The notes under the pieces were generated by a model. It saw nothing but the letters and a program-made list of their open reading frames with translations, was not told where the DNA came from and searched no databases. A stretch of 5,974 bases of DNA, taken from contig DAIDID010000033.1 of the NCBI GenBank assembly GCA_027459545.1, forward strand, positions 1 to 5,974. Direction: 5' to 3'. The position numbers and the translations under genes are program-made. Of this stretch, positions 1-4,970 are shown piece by piece; within the stretch, counting starts at the first letter, position 1, and each line of letters begins with the position of its first letter. Source of the DNA: Candidatus Parcubacteria bacterium (GTDB lineage Bacteria > Patescibacteriota > Minisyncoccia > Phycocordibacterales > Phycocordibacteraceae).

Positions 1-1171
1 GATCTTTTTCTAAGAGTGTTTCGAGCTGAAGAGTTGGACGAAGAAATAAGCACGCAAGCTCATCAGTTAGGATTTCTTGTGCCTCAGCAAAAGTGCGAGC
101 CCGCTCTTTAAGTAGAGGAATTGCTCTACGTAGTCTTTCTTGGTCTGCAGCTTCCAAGTACCCCTTTTTATTTCCAATAGCTAGAAAATCAACGTCAGAA
201 AGTTTTCGCATCCATTGTTGATTTACAAAAAGTAATTTCTCTTCATTAAACATAGCGCCAGACTTTTGTATGCGTGATATATCGAATTCTGAAATTAGCT
301 CCTTTGAACTAAAAAGCTCTTGATCTGTTCCAGGATTCCAGCCAAGCAAAGCGAGAAAATTTACCAGCGCTTCAGGAAGGTATCCTTCTGCACGATAATC
401 AAGAATATCTTTCGCACCATCTCGTTTGCTTAATTTCTTTGTACCCTGCTCGCCTAGTATTGAAGGAAGTGTAGCAAAAACAGGTGGAGGCATTTCGAGT
501 GCATCATAGAGAGAGAGAAATTTCGGAGTTGAAGAAATGAATTCTTCACCGCGCATTACGTGTGTAATGTGCATTTCAATATCATCAATTACATGACAGA
601 AATTATAGGTAGGATATCCATCGCTTTTAAGTAGAATGAAGTCATCAAGCGCTTCTGGTCCTGCCGTAAGCTCTCCACGTACTACGTCATGCCATGTATA
701 ACGCTTTATAAGAGGAGCTTTGAAGCGAAGTGGCGCACTTCCATCCCATTCTTGTACTAGTGCAGGTCGATGATTTCGAAAGAGAAAAGGCTTCTTCTCT
801 TGTTCTGCTAGTGTTCTAAATGCATCAATTTCTTCGGCGGTGTAGGGATCGGGATATGCAAAGCCACTTGCTATGAGTTTTTCAGCATAGCTTCGGTAAA
901 GTGGGAGTCGAGCTGATTGCACGTAGGGTCCGTATGGTCCATCAGTATCAGGCCCTTCATCCCAGGTAATTCCAAGCCAGCGTAAGGATTCCATTATGTG
1001 TCCGACTGCCCCCTCGACTTCCCTTTCCTTATCGGTATCTTCTATGCGTAAAATAAATTGCCCACCATTTTTTTTAGCCATTAACCATGCAAAAAGCGCA
1101 GTGCGTGCGCTACCTACATGTAGAAATCCTGTTGGGCTAGGTGCAAATCGTGTTCGTACTGACATATACAT
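1..1171 (-). CDS. gltX: Glutamyl-tRNA synthetase (GltX), C-terminus cut off by the window edge
   Basis: Class I aminoacyl-tRNA synthetase that attaches glutamate to tRNA-Glu in the cytoplasm. If the organism has GatCAB it may also mischarge tRNA-Gln, which cannot be judged here. About 390 residues are visible and open to the left edge; the family is usually about 470-500, so roughly the last 80-110 residues (anticodon-binding part) lie outside. Seen directly: SPTGFLHVGSAR with the HIGH-type motif HVGS at residues 18-21, RIEDTD at 42-47, HVMRGEE at 204-210, and the KMSKS-type motif KLSKR at 246-250. These are the standard GluRS landmarks in order, with usual spacing. Start: ATG at 1171 overlaps the murG TAA as TAATG; a second in-frame ATG two codons later (1165, MSVRTRF) is an equally plausible start. 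There is no Shine-Dalgarno, so initiation probably depends on ribosomes finishing murG. Confidence 0.95.
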   Translation of the reverse strand, partial: MYMSVRTRFAPSPTGFLHVGSARTALFAWLMAKKNGGQFILRIEDTDKEREVEGAVGHIMESLRWLGITWDEGPDTDGPYGPYVQSARLPLYRSYAEKLIASGFAYPDPYTAEEIDAFRTLAEQEKKPFLFRNHRPALVQEWDGSAPLRFKAPLIKRYTWHDVVRGELTAGPEALDDFILLKSDGYPTYNFCHVIDDIEMHITHVMRGEEFISSTPKFLSLYDALEMPPPVFATLPSILGEQGTKKLSKRDGAKDILDYRAEGYLPEALVNFLALLGWNPGTDQELFSSKELISEFDISRIQKSGAMFNEEKLLFVNQQWMRKLSDVDFLAIGNKKGYLEAADQERLRRAIPLLKERARTFAEAQEILTDELACLFLRPTLQLETLLEKD

Positions 1172-1173
1172 TA
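1169..1173 (-). other. TAATG stop/start overlap joining murG to gltX
   Basis: The murG stop codon TAA (1173-1171) shares its last A with the ATG (1171-1169) that opens gltX. The bases upstream carry no purine-rich Shine-Dalgarno at normal distance. Such one-base overlaps are a known arrangement for termination-reinitiation coupling. The alternative gltX ATG at 1165 would leave a gap of a few bases instead of the overlap. Confidence 0.6.
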
Positions 1174-2316
1174 GTCGGCAGGCTCATGTGAGAGACCTAT
1201 TGCAATAAGTTCATCAGCAATAATACGTGCAGCGTCATGGTTTGCAAAGGCTGCTCCGCGCTCGCTCATGGTTTTGCTAAGTGCCGCATCACTTGTGATG
1301 CGGCGAATTTCTGAAACGAGCACATGAGGAGTCATATTTGCTTCCTCAAGCACGATAGCCCCACCTGTTTTTGCATATGCATATGCATTTGTACGCTGGT
1401 CATGACTTATTGATTCTGGAATCGGTATAAGTATTGCGGGTTTTTTCCAAAGTGAAATTTCTGTAATTGAAGTTGAACCAGCTCGAGAAACAATAAGGTC
1501 TGCAGCTGTTGCAGCTTGGCGCATTGGCTCTGAGCCAAGATATGCGAAAGCATGATATCTCGAAAGATGTGGATTTTTTTCAAGCACTGTGGAGCTTTCA
1601 AGATCAACTTCTTTAAAGTTATCTTTTCCAGTCTGGTGGATTATATTTGCAAAAGAAACGAGATCAGGAAGACCAGCGATGACTAGATCATTTATTCTTT
1701 TTGAACCAAGTGAGCCTCCTATAATAAATATAGTTGGAATCTCAGGTTCAAGCCCGAGGAGCTGCTTTGCTCCAGATACGTCTACGAGTGTTAAGGCATT
1801 TCGGACGGGTATACCTGTAAGTGCAATTTTTTCTTGAGTCTTTATTGGGAGTTGTTTGGCAACACTTTCAAAGGCGACTGCTATTTTATATGCGTATTTT
1901 GAAGCAAGTTGATTTGCGCGACCAAGTTTTGCGTCGGATTCATGTATCACGATAGGAATACGCAAGAGGTGCGCAGCCAATACCGGAGGAACACTTGCAT
2001 ATCCTCCCTTTGAAAAAATCACATCAGGATAAATTCTAAAAAGCGTAATAAGTGACCAAAGTGTTCCTATGAGTGTTGTAAAAAGTCCCGTGTAGTTATG
2101 TATTGAAGCATATCTCCGAATTTTCCCTGCAAAACTTTTAATGTAGCAGATGTTATTTGCAAAAAGCGCTTCTTCGTCAAAAGGCTCAGGAGCTATATAA
2201 AACATCTGTGGCTCAAGAATTTGCTTTTGCACTGATAATGCACGTACTTGCTCTGCAACCGCGATAAGCGGATAAAAATGTCCTCCTGTACCTCCTCCAA
2301 CAAATACAATTTTCAT
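1171..2316 (-). CDS. murG: MurG, UDP-GlcNAc:lipid I N-acetylglucosaminyltransferase
   Basis: Peripheral membrane GT-B glycosyltransferase (family GT28) that adds GlcNAc to lipid I on the cytoplasmic face of the membrane, giving lipid II. The 381 residues are full length for the family. N-terminal Rossmann domain: glycine-rich loop GGGTGGHFYP at 7-16, FSKGGYASVP at 101-110, and HESD at 125-128 where most bacteria have HEQN. C-terminal UDP-GlcNAc domain: GGSLGS at 200-205, HQTG at 227-230, SRAGS with the following ITE at 277-286, and HDQRTNA at 305-311. The ATG at 2316 follows a candidate extended -10 box and has no Shine-Dalgarno, so the mRNA may be nearly leaderless. In the usual dcw order murG directly follows ftsW; here a plus-strand gene and a hairpin separate them. 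gltX follows with a one-base overlap, and no murC is present downstream. Confidence 0.97.
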   Translation of the reverse strand: MKIVFVGGGTGGHFYPLIAVAEQVRALSVQKQILEPQMFYIAPEPFDEEALFANNICYIKSFAGKIRRYASIHNYTGLFTTLIGTLWSLITLFRIYPDVIFSKGGYASVPPVLAAHLLRIPIVIHESDAKLGRANQLASKYAYKIAVAFESVAKQLPIKTQEKIALTGIPVRNALTLVDVSGAKQLLGLEPEIPTIFIIGGSLGSKRINDLVIAGLPDLVSFANIIHQTGKDNFKEVDLESSTVLEKNPHLSRYHAFAYLGSEPMRQAATAADLIVSRAGSTSITEISLWKKPAILIPIPESISHDQRTNAYAYAKTGGAIVLEEANMTPHVLVSEIRRITSDAALSKTMSERGAAFANHDAARIIADELIAIGLSHEPAD

Positions 2317-2331
2317 AGTAAACGTACATAA

Positions 2332-2340
2332 ACTATAGCA
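2332..2340 (-). promoter_or_regulatory. Candidate extended -10 promoter of murG
   Basis: Reading the minus strand from 2340 the bases are TGC-TATAGT: a TG extension followed by a hexamer matching TATAAT at five of six positions. The bases at 17-bp spacing upstream (2360-2355, ACTGTC) do not resemble a -35 box, so this would be an extended -10 type promoter. A start about seven bases after the hexamer (near 2325) leaves a leader of only about 8-10 nt before the murG ATG at 2316, with no room for a Shine-Dalgarno. A promoter is expected here because the hairpin at 2714-2738 should stop transcription coming from ftsW. Confidence 0.5.
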
Positions 2341-2352
2341 TATACAATAGAT

Positions 2353-2381
2353 TTGACAGTATCTGTATAAACTGGTTTTAT
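2353..2381 (+). promoter_or_regulatory. Sigma70-type promoter of the plus-strand small gene
   Basis: A perfect TTGACA lies at 2353-2358. After a 17-bp spacer, TTTTAT sits at 2376-2381, preceded by TGG (2373-2375) as an extended -10. The -10 hexamer alone is weak (three of six); TATAAA at 2379-2384 matches better but needs a 20-bp spacer. Transcription would begin near 2388, about 34 nt before the GTG start. The TTGACA lies only about 15-20 bp from the oppositely oriented murG -10 box, so the two divergent promoters probably compete for polymerase or share regulation. Confidence 0.6.
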
Positions 2382-2382
2382 A
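2366..2382. repeat. Short inverted repeat over the small-gene -10 region
   Basis: TATAAA-CTGGT-TTTATA is a perfect 6-bp inverted repeat with a 5-nt centre, overlapping the proposed -10 box. It has the shape of a small operator, but AT-only half-sites of this length arise easily by chance in promoter DNA. No regulator is suggested by the neighbouring genes. Confidence 0.2.
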
Positions 2383-2408
2383 AATACGGAGTTATGCAAA
2401 CCTCTAAA

Positions 2409-2414
2409 AAGGAG
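2409..2414 (+). promoter_or_regulatory. Strong Shine-Dalgarno selecting a GTG start
   Basis: AAGGAG ends 7 nt before the GTG at 2422, which is near-ideal spacing. It decides the start of the small gene: the only nearby ATG upstream (2394) is in another frame. It is also the only convincing Shine-Dalgarno before any gene in the window. Confidence 0.8.
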
Positions 2415-2421
2415 CCAAATC

Positions 2422-2709
2422 GTGGTCATAAATAAGAAAAATACTCAAAAGCAGTATATTGATAGTTTCGCCATAATGCTTATAGACGAAAACGATGCTA
2501 ATAATAAAGGTGATCCGAAATTCAAAATGTTTTTCAAAAGGAACTCTCAAACAACTCTCGAAAATTTCATAGCGGAATTTAGTGCAATTCCTCGAAGGAT
2601 TCTAAAAAAATATCCAGAGGAGAGGTGGGAGGAGATTTCGGGAGTAGCATCCCTTGATGCAGCAGCTGACGTTTTGCTTAAAAGGGTCTATGAGATGTTG
2701 AGAAATTGA
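2422..2709 (+). CDS. Small hypothetical protein (95 aa) in its own transcription unit, opposite to the cell-wall operon
   Basis: I do not recognise the family. The GTG start has an ideal AAGGAG upstream, a TTGACA promoter precedes it, and a GC-rich hairpin begins 5 nt after the TGA stop, so promoter, ribosome site and terminator all support a real gene. It overlaps no other gene. The protein is charged and cytoplasmic in character: no signal peptide, no membrane segment, no cysteine. It has a Lys/Asn-rich N-terminus (about residues 1-12), a short hydrophobic stretch DSFAIMLID (14-22), a basic/aromatic KFKMFFKR (33-40), and a C-terminal half (about 44-94) that looks helical, including RRILKKYPEERWEEI and a final ADVLLKRVYEMLRN. 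Four of its six Arg codons are AGG; murG has none in 16. Strand, codon use and Shine-Dalgarno suggest independent acquisition. Possible roles such as a small regulator or an orphan phage or plasmid gene cannot be told apart from sequence. Confidence 0.8.
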   Translation: MVINKKNTQKQYIDSFAIMLIDENDANNKGDPKFKMFFKRNSQTTLENFIAEFSAIPRRILKKYPEERWEEISGVASLDAAADVLLKRVYEMLRN

Positions 2710-2713
2710 AATG

Positions 2714-2738
2714 CAGCGCGCGCCGGAGGCGCGCGCTG
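2714..2738. terminator. Bidirectional hairpin terminator between the small gene and ftsW
   Basis: A perfect 11-bp stem (2714-2724 pairing with 2728-2738), almost entirely G-C, closes on a 3-nt GGA loop. On the plus strand TTTAATTTA follows (2739-2747), so it can end the small gene's transcript, whose stop is at 2709. On the minus strand CATTTCAATTT follows, so it can also end the ftsW transcript, whose stop is at 2753. Both U-tracts are interrupted, so efficiency is uncertain. Such GC density is out of character with the surrounding AT-rich sequence. Its placement between convergent stop codons is typical of a shared rho-independent terminator. Confidence 0.85.
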
Positions 2739-2752
2739 TTTAATTTATCGCA

Positions 2753-3856
2753 CTACTTTTTTGTACGATGTGCTGCTATATTTAAAATAATTCCTACTGA
2801 AGCGAGGTCGGAAAAAAGTGCAGTGCCCCCCTGACTCATAAAAGGCAGTGGTAAGCCGGTAAGTGGAAGAACTCCAAGCATTGCACCCATATTCATAAGC
2901 GCAGAAAAAGTTATTAAAAGCGTAAGACCAGTAACGGCTAGAGCTCCAAAAGTAGTTGCAGCCTCACCAGCGATCATTAGTCCTCGTGCAGTAAAAGCTG
3001 TAAAAAGCACAAGCAAAAGTACACAACCTATAAATCCGAATTCTTCACCGTACACTGCAAAAATTGAGTCACCGTTTGGTTCTGGTAAATAATTAAACTT
3101 TTGTACACTTTGGCCATATCCCCTTCCCGCAATTTTTCCTGAACCTACAGCAATGAGTGATTGCTGAATTTGATAACCACTTGAAAGTGAATTGCTTGTA
3201 GGATTAAAAAAAGTTTCAACTCGAGCTAGCAAATAAGGCCGTATAAGCACAAGCATTCCAAGCCCAATAACTGCGATTCCCAAGATAATGGCATAATCTC
3301 TCCACGGTGCTCCAGCCAAAAAATACAAAGCTACGCAAGTTGCTCCTATGATCATAGTAGTGGAGGTATTTGGCTGTGCAATAAGCAAAACACAAGGAAT
3401 ACCAACAATTACCACAAAAGCAAGAAGTCCATAACGAAGCTCGCGAATTTTATTTTTCGCATGTGCTAAATAGCTTGAAAGCATAAGCACAACCGCAATT
3501 TTTAGAAATTCTGCAGGCTGTATGGTAAGTGGACCAACCTGAATCCACCGAGTTGCTCCAAGTGTGTGGCGCCCCAAGTGTGGCACAAATACCAACACCG
3601 TAAGAAGAATTGCAGCTACATAAAATGGTAGTACAGCTCGGGTGAGTAATTTCGTATCAAGAAAGCGCATTATAATAAGCGCAATGCATCCAGGAATTAG
3701 CCCGAGGCATATTTGATCAAATGCAATCCTTAGCGGTGATTCTCCAACTCGAGCAAGAAGTCCAAGCGATGCTGAGGCAAACATTGCTAGTCCAACAACA
3801 AGCAATATTCCAACGATAATCGTAAAAAGTCGGTCACCTGAAAATTTCGTGAGCAT
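2753..3856 (-). CDS. ftsW: FtsW, SEDS-family septal peptidoglycan glycosyltransferase
   Basis: Polytopic inner-membrane enzyme that polymerises lipid II into glycan strands at the division site, normally with a class B PBP partner (FtsI). The 367 residues are typical for the family, with about ten hydrophobic segments. Landmarks: ATRWIQVGPLTIQPAEFLK at 101-119, the QP turn at 161-162 followed by NTST where many members have DxGT, GRGYGQSVQKFNYLPE at 244-259, and NGDSIFAVYGEE at 261-272. Asp263 there matches the catalytic Asp of FtsW/RodA (E. coli FtsW Asp297). The C-terminal TGLPLPFMSQGG is at 333-344, where most relatives have a Tyr in SYGG. GQSVQKFNYLPE favours FtsW over RodA, as does the cluster. 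The ATG at 3856 starts 37 nt after the mraY stop without a Shine-Dalgarno, and no in-frame start lies upstream. The usual murD between mraY and ftsW is absent. The transcript probably ends at the hairpin 14 nt past the stop. Confidence 0.95.
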   Translation of the reverse strand: MLTKFSGDRLFTIIVGILLVVGLAMFASASLGLLARVGESPLRIAFDQICLGLIPGCIALIIMRFLDTKLLTRAVLPFYVAAILLTVLVFVPHLGRHTLGATRWIQVGPLTIQPAEFLKIAVVLMLSSYLAHAKNKIRELRYGLLAFVVIVGIPCVLLIAQPNTSTTMIIGATCVALYFLAGAPWRDYAIILGIAVIGLGMLVLIRPYLLARVETFFNPTSNSLSSGYQIQQSLIAVGSGKIAGRGYGQSVQKFNYLPEPNGDSIFAVYGEEFGFIGCVLLLVLFTAFTARGLMIAGEAATTFGALAVTGLTLLITFSALMNMGAMLGVLPLTGLPLPFMSQGGTALFSDLASVGIILNIAAHRTKK

Positions 3857-3893
3857 GCTTGTATGGTACCATCTGCATGGAAGAAGTTTAAAA

Positions 3894-4964
3894 TTACTTC
3901 AAAAGAGCGAGGGCTATCCCGAAAATGCCAGCCATTATAGTGATAATCCAATAGCGCATGGTTACTTTGTAAGGAGGCCAGCCCATCGTTTCGAAGTGAT
4001 GATGCACCGGCGCTATTCTAAAAAGCTTTTTCTTAAATACTTTTTTCCAAAAAACTTGAAGCATGTTTGTGAGAACGGTAAGAGTGAGAGGAAGTGCTAT
4101 GATAGGAAGTACCGAAACTCCAACTCCATGCCCAAGAGCATCAGCAGAAAAAGCAGTAACAGCAAGCGCGAGAGTCAAAGCCATACTTCCTGTTTCTGAA
4201 AGATAAAAGCGAGCAGGCGGTATATTAAACCAAAGAAATGCAAGTGTTCCTCCCGCAACGGTTGCAGAAAATCCTGCAAGAGCTACTTGGCTTTGTGCAT
4301 AGGCAATGCCTGCATATGCCATAAAAATAATTGCAAATACTCCTCCTGCAAGTCCATCTATTCCGTCAATTACTCCACTTGCATATAGTGCGAGCGTTAC
4401 GAGCATAAAAAATGGAATAAAAAATAAGCCCATTTGCAGCTGACCAAAAAAAGGAATTCCAATAGAAGAAACTCCTAACTTTTCATAAAACCACCAGCCA
4501 GCAAAAGCAGAAAAAATAGCAACAACAAGTAACCGCCACCTAAGCGAAAGACCACCTTGGCTACGTGTAATTTCAAGAACATCATCAATAAGTCCTACAC
4601 CACCACCAGTAATAAGAGCAGTGAGTGGAAGCCATGTTTGTCCCCTATTTACAAAATTTAGAAGTGCCAACGGAAATCCGAAAATCATTCCTAAGCCCCC
4701 AAGCCCTACTGCAGTAAGTACTACAGAACCCCATACTAAAAGTCCTCCCATGCGAGGCGTAGAAACTTCACGCTCCTTATGAAGCATGTCGAAAATTGGA
4801 GTACCATTTGAGTCACCAATTCCCTTCCCCTTCCCCGCTTTCTTTTTCCAAGCTTTGTAGTGGTACAGCTGATCAGTCAAAAGAGGTGCAAAAATAATTC
4901 CTACCGCAAAAGCAAGAATAAAAGGAATAAGCACTCGTGCTGCGTCAAATACAGGAATAGGCAT
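3894..4964 (-). CDS. mraY: MraY, phospho-MurNAc-pentapeptide transferase (lipid I synthase), with divergent active-site motifs
   Basis: Integral membrane enzyme that transfers phospho-MurNAc-pentapeptide from UDP to undecaprenyl phosphate, giving lipid I. The 356 residues and about ten membrane segments fit the family. Seen: STPRMGG at 68-74 (usually GTPTMGG), the Asp pair IDD at 126-128, SGVIDGIDGLAGG at 196-208, SETGS at 256-260, and APVHHHFETMGW at 318-329. The HHHFE box separates MraY from its WecA-type relatives. By hand alignment to Aquifex aeolicus MraY (from memory), DDxxK is DDxxE (Glu131 for Lys121), NxxD is GxxD (Gly197 for Asn190), and the Mg-binding Asp265 is Glu257. The first cytoplasmic loop is long and Lys/Gly-rich (about 37-55). 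The ATG at 4964 is 6 nt after the peptidase stop, with no Shine-Dalgarno, so translation is probably coupled. Its place between a wall peptidase and ftsW fits MraY; the substitutions are most likely lineage-specific rather than a sign of loss. Confidence 0.93.
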   Translation of the reverse strand: MPIPVFDAARVLIPFILAFAVGIIFAPLLTDQLYHYKAWKKKAGKGKGIGDSNGTPIFDMLHKEREVSTPRMGGLLVWGSVVLTAVGLGGLGMIFGFPLALLNFVNRGQTWLPLTALITGGGVGLIDDVLEITRSQGGLSLRWRLLVVAIFSAFAGWWFYEKLGVSSIGIPFFGQLQMGLFFIPFFMLVTLALYASGVIDGIDGLAGGVFAIIFMAYAGIAYAQSQVALAGFSATVAGGTLAFLWFNIPPARFYLSETGSMALTLALAVTAFSADALGHGVGVSVLPIIALPLTLTVLTNMLQVFWKKVFKKKLFRIAPVHHHFETMGWPPYKVTMRYWIITIMAGIFGIALALLK

Positions 4965-4970
4965 AAAAAG

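Noticed and set aside
161..163. Possible loss of function in FtsW from QPN replacing QPD (residues 161-163 of the protein; coordinates here are residue numbers, the gene is at 2753-3856)
   Set aside because: The catalytic Asp of SEDS enzymes is the one in NGDSIFA (residue 263), which is intact. The QPD-loop position varies in FtsW proteins.
1372..1387. Perfect 16-bp palindrome TGCATATGCATATGCA
   Set aside because: It encodes the alternating Ala-Tyr of NAYAYAK in the MurG C-terminal domain; codon choice alone explains it, and it lies inside a coding region with no regulatory context.
1407..1607. Minus-strand open frame of 66 codons inside murG
   Set aside because: It is a shifted-frame reading of the conserved SRAGS region of MurG; the MurG frame explains the sequence.
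3834..3878. Out-of-frame 14-codon reading frame (MQMVPYKHAHEIFR) across the ftsW start
   Set aside because: It has no ribosome site and overlaps the ftsW start by chance; nothing supports its translation.
3849..4199. Plus-strand open frame of 116 codons over mraY and the ftsW start
   Set aside because: It lies antisense to the clear mraY frame with its HHHFE and DGIDGLA motifs; its translation is low-complexity (Ser/Lys/Arg-rich) with no recognisable features.
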